Assembly (NCBI RefSeq): GCF_026241155.1
Contig: NZ_JAPFGP010000008.1
Location: forward strand, 186,001 to 250,000
Reading direction: 5' to 3'
Source of the DNA: Paucibacter sp. PLA-PC-4
GTDB taxonomy: Bacteria; Pseudomonadota; Gammaproteobacteria; Burkholderiales; Burkholderiaceae_C
Length of the DNA stretch: 64,000 nucleotides
Part shown: one piece after another, positions 28,080-37,132 of the stretch
Layout of the letters: each line of letters opens with the position of its first letter
Numbering within the stretch: the stretch's first letter is position 1
Made by a program: the position numbers and the translations under genes
Notes under the pieces: generated by a model
The model's input: the letters and a program-made list of their open reading frames with translations, nothing else
Databases searched by the model: none
What the model was told of the DNA's origin: nothing

Positions 28080-30067
28080 CAGGCCTCGTCGTTCAGGTCT
28101 TGCATCAGCGTCGCGACGGCGCGCTGCACCAGGTCGTCCTCTTCAAGCACCGCGATCAAGCCATGGGCAAGCAGCTGCTCCAGTGCGCCGCGGGTCAGAG
28201 AGTGGCGTTCGTCAGCGTCCTGGCCGACGAAGAGGAAAAACTGTCGGCTGTCGCTGACCCAGGCCAGCTGGGCCGTCAGCCACTGGCTCTGCACAAACAT
28301 GTGGTACCAGGCGCCGATGCGCAGACTCTCGATCCAGGTCTGCAAGGCCAGCTTCGGATCGGCACCCAACTGATGGTCGTACAAGGTGACCGGCACGGTC
28401 GGCAGGCGGCCACGGTCGACCGCCTCATGAGCCCAGCGCGAGGGCATCTGCGATTCGCGCTCGCTGAGCAGTTGGCGCAGCCGCGCCTCGGGGTCGGCGT
28501 CGGGCTTGGGACCCTGCTCGGGCTGCGGCGCGGCCACCTGATGGCCCAGCAACAGCCGGCCATGCAGGCGCATCAGCTCGTCGAACAGGCTCTGGCGCTG
28601 CGGGGGCGGCAACGCCACGCTATCGCAGCCGGCCTGCAGCCGCTGGATCAGCGCCGGCAGCTCGGCGCGGCGGCGCAGGCGCTGGGCCTCGTCGGCCGGC
28701 AGGCGCAGGCTGTCGAGCAACTGGTCGACCAGTGCGATCTGGGCATGGGCCTGAGGAGCGTCCTGGCCGTGCTCCACCATGGCTTGGACGATGACGCGGG
28801 TCCAGACCTTGTCCAGAAACTGGCGCAGCAGCGGCGTGGTCTGCGCGTCCGGCGCATCGTCGAGCTGGGCCTGGACCTGCTCGCGCAGCAGGGCCAGCCA
28901 GGGCTGGCGCCGCTGCTCGCGCTCCAGAAGTGCCAGCGCGCTGGCGCTGCTCTCGCTGCGCTGGCGGGCCTGGGCGCCGATATGAGCATCGACCTCACCG
29001 AGCAGCTGCAGGAACTGCGCCGCGCTGGGTTGAGGCTGGTTCAGCAGCGAGCTGATGTGCTGATCCATGAACTGCAGGAATTGCTGGAGCCCGGCATCGT
29101 CGGCGCGCTCAAAAGCCGCGCCATGGGCGGCGACTCGGTTTAGCAGTTGCCAGGCCGGATGGTCCTGGCGGCGCAAGAGGCTGATGTCGCTCATTGCCAG
29201 TCGGGCCACGGCGACCTGCAGCCGCGCCAGCAAAGCCTTGACCGGGGGCAGCAGTTCGGGATCGGCCAGGATCTGGTCATACAGGCGCGACAACATGTCC
29301 TTGCCGGTGGCGCCGCTGGCCACGGCGGGGCCCAGGCGCTGCGGTCGCGAGTTGTAGGCGTCGACGCGGCGCGCCAGGCTGTCTAGCGTGACCGGCTCGG
29401 CGGTCGCTGGGCCTGAGTCCACAAAGATGCTGGCAGCGCGGCGCAGGCGCTGCTGATCACTTTGCTGCATCGCCGTGCTGCCGGCGATCAGCGGGGTCAG
29501 CTCGGCCGCGCGCAGCTGCGCGCAGAGCTGGCCGTAGAGCCTGCCCAGGCCCTGGGCCAGCGGCTGGGCGGCCGCACGCATCAGCGCGTACTGGCCTTCG
29601 GCATCGAGTTGCACCGGTCGCAGGGCCTGCAGCAGAGCCTGGGCAAACAGCGCGGGTCGCAATGGGTTGTCTTGCTTGCGAGGACGGGCCGTGCCGCGCA
29701 GCGCGGCAAAGAAGTTGCCAAGCTGGTGAAGCTCGGCGCGGCAGTGGTCATCGACCGCCTGGATCACATGAGCCACGGCCACGTCCTGCAGCGCCTGCTG
29801 CTCGTCCACCAGGCTCAGCGTGTCGATGCTGACCGGCTTGCGGTGCAGAGGGTCTTCGCCTCGGGCAGCGGCCTCGAGCAAGGGGGTCAGGGCTTGCTCG
29901 AAGCGCTCGGCGAAACGCAGGCGCTGGCGCTGCCAGGCGTCCAGCAGCGCATGCTGCTGCGGGCGGCCGCCGAGCTCGTCCTGTATCCGGTCCAGCAGAT
30001 GGCGGCTGAGCAGACCCAACTGGGCGTGGGCATCTTGGACGAGGGCGGCGAGGGTGGGTGCGGGCAT
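28079..30067 (-). CDS. DUF1631 family protein
   Basis: A 662-residue soluble, helix-rich, Gln/Leu/Arg-rich protein starting at ATG 30067 (MPAPTLAAL). It matches the large DUF1631 proteins of beta- and gammaproteobacteria: an N-terminal region with DTLSLVDEQQ, a long middle with FVDSG and VLWTRVIVQ-type segments, and a C-terminal domain (SQWLTAQLAWVSDSRQFFLFVG) that has a PilZ-like feel. Function is not known. It is translationally coupled to the downstream PlpD-like gene and separated from groEL by a terminator. Confidence 0.8.
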   Translation of the reverse strand: MPAPTLAALVQDAHAQLGLLSRHLLDRIQDELGGRPQQHALLDAWQRQRLRFAERFEQALTPLLEAAARGEDPLHRKPVSIDTLSLVDEQQALQDVAVAHVIQAVDDHCRAELHQLGNFFAALRGTARPRKQDNPLRPALFAQALLQALRPVQLDAEGQYALMRAAAQPLAQGLGRLYGQLCAQLRAAELTPLIAGSTAMQQSDQQRLRRAASIFVDSGPATAEPVTLDSLARRVDAYNSRPQRLGPAVASGATGKDMLSRLYDQILADPELLPPVKALLARLQVAVARLAMSDISLLRRQDHPAWQLLNRVAAHGAAFERADDAGLQQFLQFMDQHISSLLNQPQPSAAQFLQLLGEVDAHIGAQARQRSESSASALALLEREQRRQPWLALLREQVQAQLDDAPDAQTTPLLRQFLDKVWTRVIVQAMVEHGQDAPQAHAQIALVDQLLDSLRLPADEAQRLRRRAELPALIQRLQAGCDSVALPPPQRQSLFDELMRLHGRLLLGHQVAAPQPEQGPKPDADPEARLRQLLSERESQMPSRWAHEAVDRGRLPTVPVTLYDHQLGADPKLALQTWIESLRIGAWYHMFVQSQWLTAQLAWVSDSRQFFLFVGQDADERHSLTRGALEQLLAHGLIAVLEEDDLVQRAVATLMQDLNDEA

Positions 30068-30116
30068 GGAGAGGCGGGACCGATTCTTGACCGGATTATG
30101 CGGCGGGGCCCGGACG

Positions 30117-30145
30117 AAAAAAGGGGCCGCGTTCGCGGCCCCTTT
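30117..30145 (-). terminator. Rho-independent terminator after groEL
   Basis: Perfect 8-base arms GGGGCCGC (30123-30130) and GCGGCCCC (30135-30142) enclose a 4-base loop, extended by A/T pairs. On the minus strand the stem is followed by a run of T residues (plus-strand A run 30117-30122). It lies about 50 bases past the groEL stop. Confidence 0.9.
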
Positions 30146-30194
30146 CGAGACGGTCAGACTTGTTGCACGGGTGCAGCAGGCACCCGGCGCGGTC

Positions 30195-31868
<1,674 letters not shown>

Positions 31869-31890
31869 TCAGATCTTGTGGTGCGCCGAC

Positions 31891-32181
31891 TTACTTGGCG
31901 ACGACCGCAAACAGATCTTCTTCGCGCATCACCAGCAGTTCGTCGCCGTCGACCTTGACGGTCTGGCCGCTGTACTTGCCGAACAGAACGCGGTCGCCGA
32001 CGGCCACGTTCAGGGCGATGAAGTCGCCCTTCTCATTGCGCTTGCCCGGGCCCACGGCCAGGACTTCGCCCTGATCGGGCTTCTCTGCGGCGTTGTCGGG
32101 GATGACGATGCCAGAGGCGGTCTTGGTTTCTTGTTCCAGACGCTTGACGATCACACGATCGTGCAGAGGACGCAGTTTCAT
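31891..32181 (-). CDS. groS: GroES co-chaperonin
   Basis: A 96-residue Gro[20 protein letters not shown], the mobile loop [14 protein letters not shown], and [11 protein letters not shown] near the C-terminus. The ATG at 32181 is preceded by GGAG; a longer in-frame version lacks support. It is the first gene of groESL, with a 98-base leader containing no other gene and the CIRCE element at its 5' end. Confidence 0.98.
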   Translation of the reverse strand: MKLRPLHDRVIVKRLEQETKTASGIVIPDNAAEKPDQGEVLAVGPGKRNEKGDFIALNVAVGDRVLFGKYSGQTVKVDGDELLVMREEDLFAVVAK

Positions 32182-32279
32182 TTCATCTCCTTGAGATTGG
32201 TGCTGGATCTTTGGGTGCACTGTGAATCGAGCACCCATTCACATGCGAAGACCCGTCATGGCGAAGCCGTTTCGGATCG

Positions 32280-32306
32280 TTAGCACTCGATCTTGGTGAG
32301 TGCTAG
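32280..32306 (-). promoter_or_regulatory. CIRCE element (HrcA operator) of groESL
   Basis: The inverted repeat TTAGCACTC (32280-32288), nine bases, GAGTGCTAG (32298-32306) matches the CIRCE consensus in 17 of 18 arm positions; only the last base differs. HrcA repressor binds this element and releases it during heat shock. It sits directly downstream of the -10 box, covering the expected transcription start. Confidence 0.95.
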
Positions 32307-32313
32307 CAGATGG

Positions 32314-32342
32314 ATTATAGGGTTGGTTTGCAGGCTTTCAAG
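32314..32342 (-). promoter_or_regulatory. groESL promoter (sigma-70-like, overlapping a sigma-32-like match)
   Basis: On the minus strand TTGAAA (32336-32341) and TATAAT (32314-32319) are separated by 16 bases, a near-consensus sigma-70 promoter. The same bases read as CTTGAAA, 13 bases, then CCCTATAA, close to the sigma-32 consensus. The expected start falls at about 32307, next to CIRCE. Confidence 0.85.
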
Positions 32343-32736
32343 AGGGGCGGACGGCAGCGTCATGAATTCCCCTGCCTGTCGACTTTTCGCGACTCAACGC
32401 CGCCCTGTTGGCCAACGCTTTTGCGCGACTGGCGAAAGACCGCGGCAATGGGCCGGTCGTCGCGGGCGGCCTTGCGCCAGGTCAAGGAGCCCGTGCGAGG
32501 ACCGAAAAACGATCCGGCTATGTGCCGCAGCGTACATAAGAACTGCTGGTGACCCCCTATTCTGAATCGCGATGACGACACCCATGACGCAGGCCGAAGC
32601 CCTCGATCTTCAAGGGATGAGCATCTCGAGCACTTCACTGACGCCGCGGGCCAAGCAGCACTGCTCCGACGCCAGCGCGCCGCGGCGGACATCGTCCTCT
32701 GCCAAACAGCCAGTGTCACACCGCCAGGAGATCCAG
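32343..32736. other. Non-coding stretch between the groESL promoter and the kinase gene
   Basis: I see no convincing gene, RNA or repeat here. An open frame runs from ATG 32572 into the kinase gene, but its codons give low-complexity Ser/Thr/Arg-rich sequence without a ribosome site. The +1 frame over 32617-32740 reads more like protein (EHFTDAAGQAALLRRQ), so the stretch may contain a decayed coding remnant. Confidence 0.4.
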
Positions 32737-33600
32737 ATGCAGTCGTTCCCGATCAACGGTCATGGAATCAAGGCCGGCGATTCCCAACCCTTGCCGAATG
32801 CATTGGCGACCGTACGGCGAACGGGGCTGTGGTGTCCGCGCCCGGGCTTGAGCGCGGACCCGCATGAACATCGCCTGCGCATTGGCGTTCTGGATACGGT
32901 GGCCCACGAACTGCGCAACGCGTTGATGCCGATCCGCCTCGCTGCAGCGCAGCTCGGCGCAGTTCATGGCGACGAGTCGCGTCTGCCTCGCCTGCGAGTG
33001 ACGATCGAGCAGCAACTCGATCTCATGTCGCGCCTGATCGGCGATCTGGTTGACAACGCCCGAGCCGGCAACGGCAAGCTTCGGCTGCAATGCACCGATA
33101 CGGACGTGGCCGATGTCCTGGCCCGGACGATTGCGGCTTGTCGGCCCGGCATGGTCGCACGCGAGCAGCACCTCGTCCTGGATATTCCGGCAACGCCCGC
33201 GCTTCGGTGTTACGGCGACCCGCTACGCCTCGTGCAGATCCTCGGCAATCTGCTGGACAACGCATCCAAGTACACACCCTGCGGCGGCAGAATCACGTTG
33301 TCGGTGAGGCAAAACAACGAGCGCATCGCGATGACGGTCTCCGACAACGGCATCGGCATCGCAGCAGCGGGGCTTGTCCACATCTTTGAGCCGTTCGTGC
33401 AGACCGATGAAGCCGTGCGATTCAACGACAGCGGGTTGGGAATCGGCCTGTCCCTGGTGCGAAATCTGGTCGAGGCTCACGGAGGACGCGTGGTCGCGCG
33501 CAGCGCGGGAATCGGATTTGGCAGCCAGTTCACGGTCACGCTACCTATCGGCAGTTCGGCAAAGCCCCGCCGCCGTGGGCATCCGGCCAAGTCGTCTTGA
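32737..33600 (+). CDS. Soluble orphan sensor histidine kinase
   Basis: A 287-residue kinase with a HisKA dimerisation domain (His57 in VAHELRNALMPIR) and an HATPase domain: N box LLDNASKYTP, G1 DNGIGI, F box FEPFVQ and G2 GLGIGLSLV. There is no membrane segment, PAS, GAF or receiver domain, so the input must come from its short N-terminus or a partner. The ATG at 32737 follows AGGAG seven bases upstream; an earlier in-frame ATG at 32572 has no ribosome site. No response regulator is adjacent; the next gene is a UspA protein. Confidence 0.85.
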   Translation: MQSFPINGHGIKAGDSQPLPNALATVRRTGLWCPRPGLSADPHEHRLRIGVLDTVAHELRNALMPIRLAAAQLGAVHGDESRLPRLRVTIEQQLDLMSRLIGDLVDNARAGNGKLRLQCTDTDVADVLARTIAACRPGMVAREQHLVLDIPATPALRCYGDPLRLVQILGNLLDNASKYTPCGGRITLSVRQNNERIAMTVSDNGIGIAAAGLVHIFEPFVQTDEAVRFNDSGLGIGLSLVRNLVEAHGGRVVARSAGIGFGSQFTVTLPIGSSAKPRRRGHPAKSS

Positions 33601-33679
33601 CGCAGCGCAAGTGGCGGGCCCGGCGCATCACCAAGAATGAGGGTTCCCTCACCGGGCGCGCCAGCCACTGGAGTCATTC

Positions 33680-34138
33680 ATGTACAAGCTGATCCTCGTG
33701 CCGCTGGACGGCAGCGCTACCGCCGAGCGCGGACTTCATGAGGCCGTCCACTTAGCCGAGGCCGTGGGTGCCCGGTTGAGTCTGTTGCATGTGATCGATG
33801 CGTACCCGATGTTTGCCGAGCACGCCAGCGCAACTGCTTTCCAGCACTCCATGGAACTGCTGCGCGCCCACGGCGAGGATTTACTGGACAAGGCTGCCCT
33901 GCAGGCCCTTGAGCATGGGGTGCAGACGACGCGCCGAGTTCGCGAGGCGGTGGGTGAACGTGCCGCCAACGTGATCGTCGATGAGGCCGGCGCGCAGGGA
34001 TGCGATCTGATTGTGATGGGCACGCATGGTCGGCGCGGACTCAGCCGATTGCTGATGGGCAGCGATGCCGAATTGGTGTTGCGCACCAGCCCGGCGCCCG
34101 TGCTCATGCTGCGCGGGCGTGGTGCCAGCGCTGCCTAG
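33680..34138 (+). CDS. Universal stress protein (UspA family)
   Basis: A 152-residue single Usp domain. It has the ATP-binding pattern GTHGRRGLSRLLMGSDA followed by VLRTSPAPVLML, and the N-terminal LILVPLDGSATAERGLHEA strand-helix. ATP-binding Usp proteins accumulate during starvation and other stresses. It follows the kinase gene by 79 bases, and the pair may be co-regulated. The stop overlaps that of the degraded LysR gene on the other strand. Confidence 0.93.
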   Translation: MYKLILVPLDGSATAERGLHEAVHLAEAVGARLSLLHVIDAYPMFAEHASATAFQHSMELLRAHGEDLLDKAALQALEHGVQTTRRVREAVGERAANVIVDEAGAQGCDLIVMGTHGRRGLSRLLMGSDAELVLRTSPAPVLMLRGRGASAA

Positions 34139-34975
34139 TTGCGCGGGTCCTGCACCTCGGCCGCGGCCCCGCCGAGCAGTTCGAACCGATCCGCAAGGTG
34201 GTCGCAGAGCTCGGGGTGCGGCCCTGCACGCAACGCTGGCGGGCATTGGTGTGACGATGGCCGCGCCGCACTCCTGGCCGATCGTCGGTCCGGGTCGCGC
34301 TCCCAGGGCTGCATGCCGCCAAGTTTTTCGGCCATGATGTCGACGAAGGCCCGCACGCGCGGCGGCACCAGGCGGCGTTGCGGCATCAGTGCGTGGATGC
34401 CCGTGTCGGGCAAGACGTCGTCGGAAAGCACGACCTGCAGGCGGCCGCTGCGCCGGTCATCGCAGATATGCCAGGTCGAGTGCATCGCGATGCCCAGGCC
34501 TGCGACGGCGGCGTCGCGCAGCAACTCGCCCTGATGGCAGTCGATGCGGCTGTCGACCTGCACGCTGATCTCCCGCCCATCGGCCGCGGTGAAGCGCCAC
34601 AGATTGTTGCGGCCCGACCTGATTGCCAGCAGCAGGCATTGGCGGCGGCTCAGCACCCGCGGGTTGCTGCTCAGGCGTCGGGCGACCAGACTGGAGTCGT
34701 CCAGTGCCCCGATGCGTATCGACAGACCAAAGCCTGCGGCCACCGACTCCTGCCGCTGATCGCTCAGGTCCACGCTGATCTTCAGCTTCGGATGATGCCT
34801 CCGGAACTCGGGCAGCAGCGGCGAGGCGTACTGGCGACCCAAGGTGGCCGACGTGGTCAGGCGCAGGGTGCCGGCGATGTCCGTGCCGGCCTCGCGCAGC
34901 TTGCCGGTCAGGGCTTGCAGATCGCCAATCAGCGCGCGTCCCTGCTCGGCCAGGGTCAGCCTTCGGGCGTGGGAT
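34135..34975 (-). pseudogene. LysR-family regulator remnant lacking its DNA-binding domain
   Basis: The frame carries a LysR linker and effector-binding domain (RRLTLAEQGRALI, LRLTTSATLGRQYASPLLPEF, SVDLSDQRQESVAAGFGLSIRIG, GLGIAMHSTWH, RVRAFVDIMAEKLGG). The N-terminal helix-turn-helix of about 60 residues is missing: immediately upstream of SHARRLTL the sequence changes into the reverse complement of an MFS transporter tail. The frame stays open for another 140 bases, but those residues are Arg/Pro-rich noise. A C-terminal extension of about 55 residues past the usual end is also atypical. It cannot work as a DNA-binding regulator as read. Confidence 0.8.
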
Positions 34976-35159
34976 TGGCGGCTGGGTCGTCGCGCGCGGG
35001 CCGAGCATCGAAGCCCTGCCCTGGATGGCCGCACTGTTGACGGCGTCGGGCGGTCTGTTGGCCGGGCTGAGCGTCTGGCTCGACCGACCGATACCCGCAC
35101 ATTCAAAGGGGGCAACGGCCCTGGCCGGTGCCGGGACTAGACTCGGCCGCCGGGCTTGA
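34965..35159 (+). pseudogene. C-terminal remnant of an MFS transporter
   Basis: On the plus strand the codons read GIGGWVVARGPSIEALPW, then two hydrophobic helix-like stretches (MAALLTASGGLLAGLSVWL) and DRPIPAH, ending at TGA 35157-35159. This resembles the last transmembrane helix and tail of a DHA1-type major-facilitator exporter. No start or upstream helices exist; instead the sequence abuts a headless LysR gene on the other strand. LysR and exporter genes are often divergent, so one deletion probably removed both 5' ends and the shared promoter. Confidence 0.65.
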
Positions 35160-35188
35160 CCCGTTTCCCCCATCGACTGGAGATCAGC

Positions 35189-35434
35189 ATGACGCTACGT
35201 TCCTACCTCGCTGCGGCTGCCTTGATGGCTTCGAGTGCGGCGTTTGCCTTCCATTGCCCCGCCGACATGAAAAAGATCGACGAGGCGCTGGCCAAGAGCC
35301 CCAAGCTCAGTGCCGAACAGATGAGTGATGTGAAGAAGCTGCGCGCCGACGGCGAAGCCTTGCACAAGGCCGGCAAGCACCAGGAGTCCGTGGACACGCT
35401 GGCCAAGGCGATGAAGGTGCTTGAGATCAAGTAG
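35189..35434 (+). CDS. Small periplasmic helical protein, function unknown
   Basis: An 81-residue protein beginning MTLRSYLAAAALMASS, with a Sec signal peptide ending AAFA (about residue 20). The mature 60 residues are Lys/Glu/Ala-rich helices (MKKIDEALAKSPKLSAEQ, KLRADGEALHKAGKHQES) resembling a single TPR-like hairpin. The ATG at 35189 follows GGAGATCAGC. A lone Cys occurs just after the predicted cleavage site. It is the first intact gene after the LysR/MFS scar. Confidence 0.72.
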   Translation: MTLRSYLAAAALMASSAAFAFHCPADMKKIDEALAKSPKLSAEQMSDVKKLRADGEALHKAGKHQESVDTLAKAMKVLEIK

Positions 35435-35471
35435 CGCCCCCTGTCCACACATCAGGGGTCGGGGCGTGCCT

Positions 35472-35666
35472 CTAGCTTTTCGGCGCAGCGGGCTCGTCAT
35501 GCGCTTTGTCCGACTTGGTGTCCCCCAGCTCCGGATGGCTGCGATTGACGTCGCCCGGCGCCTCCGGACCGGTCTGCCCCGTCTCGCCCAGGCGATGGTC
35601 TTCGTTGTCGTGCTCGAGCCCGCCCTGCAGGCCGGGCGGAAAGTCCTGCTGTCTGCTTCCACTCAT
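35472..35666 (-). CDS. Small acidic, disordered-looking protein
   Basis: A 64-residue, highly polar protein (GLQGGLEHDNEDHRLGETGQ, then many Asp, Glu, His, Lys and Pro) with no hydrophobic core. I recall similar short proteins in other Burkholderiales, but no function. The ATG at 35666 follows GAGGAG nine bases upstream; the long in-frame extension to 35888 has no such site and overlaps the opposite-strand gene. Likely an intrinsically disordered stress-type protein (inference). Confidence 0.6.
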   Translation of the reverse strand: MSGSRQQDFPPGLQGGLEHDNEDHRLGETGQTGPEAPGDVNRSHPELGDTKSDKAHDEPAAPKS

Positions 35667-35713
35667 GATGCAAGCTCCTCGAAAGTCCATGTTTGGCGAC
35701 TGGCCCAGTATGG

Positions 35714-36160
35714 ATGGATATGACAATCGAGCAAACCATCCCGCCACAAGCCATGCAAAAAGATCCCTGCCAAGCCCTGCGCATCGCGCTCCTCGACCTG
35801 CACCGCGTGCTGGTCGAGTTGGAGCGGCGCCAGTACGAGAAACAGCACGGCCGGCAATCGTCGGGCGACTTCCTGCAGGTGATGGCATACGCCGATGAGA
35901 TGCGCTGGCTCGAGCCGCTGAGCCGCCTGATCGTGATGCTGGACGAAGCGCTGGACGGCGACGGCGACGCCCTCTCGGCCCCGGCGACCGTGGCCCAGCG
36001 CGCCCGCGAGCTGTTGAGCTTGGACCGACACAGCAGCGAGCCGTTCACGACGCGCTATTTGTGGCATTTCGATGCGTCGGCGGAACTGGTGCCGGCCCAT
36101 TCGCGGGCGCTGGCCGCGCTCAAGGTTGCGGGGACGTCGGCCCCTCAGGCGCGGATCTGA
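35714..36160 (+). CDS. Hypothetical helical protein
   Basis: A 148-residue soluble, mostly helical protein (ALRIALLDLHRVLVELERRQYEK, FLQVMAYADEMRWLEPLSRLIVML). No motif is recognised. Two ATGs at 35714 and 35720 are equally plausible; a TTG at 35693 is less likely. It is divergent from the small acidic protein with a spacer of about 50 bases, and both belong to the same group of small uncharacterised genes. Confidence 0.62.
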   Translation: MDMTIEQTIPPQAMQKDPCQALRIALLDLHRVLVELERRQYEKQHGRQSSGDFLQVMAYADEMRWLEPLSRLIVMLDEALDGDGDALSAPATVAQRARELLSLDRHSSEPFTTRYLWHFDASAELVPAHSRALAALKVAGTSAPQARI

Positions 36161-36197
36161 GCGCAGGAGATCGCTGCCGTCAACAGGCTTCGACGGT

Positions 36198-36707
36198 TCA
36201 GGCGCTGACCGGCCGGCTGGTCGAGCCGCGCGCTGCGCGCAACCGGCGCAGCTGTAGCGTCGTGCCGATCAGGAACAGCAAGAAAATCACGCCGACCACC
36301 TTTTCTAGCTTCGGGTCCTCCGGGCTGCTGAACAGTGGCGCGCCGCTGGGCAGGCGGGTGAAGGTCTCGGTGACGCCGGGGATCATGTGGAAGAACACCG
36401 TCAGCGAGTAGCTGACCGTCTCCACATAGGGCGCAGCACGGCCCAGCAGCCGGCTTTTGCCGGCCCAGGCCGCCAGGCCAAGCACCAGCAGGGTCACAAT
36501 GCCCAGCACATGGGGCTTGCCGAAGCCGCCGTGCTCGAAAATGCCGAAGCCGGTCAGGCAGGTCAGTACCGTGGCCCAGATGTAGAGCTTGCCGACCGTC
36601 CGGTTCGGCAGGATGGCCTTGTCTCGCAGCAGTGCGACCAGAGCGGCGGCGAGGGCCACCAGGCTGATCAGGGTGTGGATGAAGCCGAGCGTCGTCAGTC
36701 CGAACAT
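36198..36707 (-). CDS. Hypothetical multi-pass membrane protein
   Basis: A 169-residue protein with about five hydrophobic segments (for example FIHTLISLVALAAALVALL, VLGIVTLLVLGLAAWAG, VGVIFLLFLIGTTL). The ATG at 36707 is preceded by AAGGAG, a strong ribosome site. A basic C-terminal tail (LRRLRAARGSTSR) should be cytoplasmic. The His/Gly-rich loop FEHGGFGKPHVLG could bind metal or haem, but no family assignment is possible. Confidence 0.75.
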   Translation of the reverse strand: MFGLTTLGFIHTLISLVALAAALVALLRDKAILPNRTVGKLYIWATVLTCLTGFGIFEHGGFGKPHVLGIVTLLVLGLAAWAGKSRLLGRAAPYVETVSYSLTVFFHMIPGVTETFTRLPSGAPLFSSPEDPKLEKVVGVIFLLFLIGTTLQLRRLRAARGSTSRPVSA

Positions 36708-36964
36708 GGGGTTCTCCTTGCGGCCCTGAGCTTGAGCGCCGAGCTCGGGTTGCCGTGAGCTGACCATGCCCCAGTCGCGCTTTCTTCGGATCCGCCCTCT
36801 GGTCTGTGTCCGGCTCTGCCGGAAGAGGTAGAAGGGTGTTTGCAGTCTGTGTAGGACACCAACCCGCCCGCGACCCTCCGCCCGACTACGCCTGGTGGCG
36901 GGTCCGGACTACCTGCGGCCGGCCGGATCGGCCCTACTGTCGAGGTCTTCATAGGGAGACCACC

Positions 36965-37123
36965 ATGGCACTCAGCACCATCCTGCTCATCGTCCTCATC
37001 CTGTTCCTGATCGGTGCGCTGCCGTCCTGGCCGCACAGCCGCAACTGGGGCTATGGGCCTAGCGGCGGCCTCGGCCTGATCGTCGTGATCCTGATCGTCC
37101 TGCTGCTGCTCGGACGGATCTAG
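36965..37123 (+). CDS. DUF3309 small membrane protein
   Basis: A 52-residue protein with two hydrophobic segments around a conserved core LPSWPHSRNWGYGPSGG, which is the DUF3309 signature. Such proteins are very small inner-membrane proteins of unknown function found widely in soil and plant-associated proteobacteria. The ATG at 36965 follows GGGAGACC. About 257 bases upstream are non-coding with no signal I can name. Confidence 0.88.
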   Translation: MALSTILLIVLILFLIGALPSWPHSRNWGYGPSGGLGLIVVILIVLLLLGRI

Positions 37124-37132
37124 GCGCTGCAC

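Noticed and set aside
32572..32736. N-terminal extension of the kinase from ATG 32572
   Set aside because: No ribosome site, low-complexity residues, and a strong AGGAG precedes the ATG at 32737.
34137..34254. Plus-strand frame past uspA reading LGRGPAEQFEPIRKVVAELG
   Set aside because: It looks protein-like but has no start of its own and matches no family I know; possibly a gene tail left by rearrangement, too weak to list.
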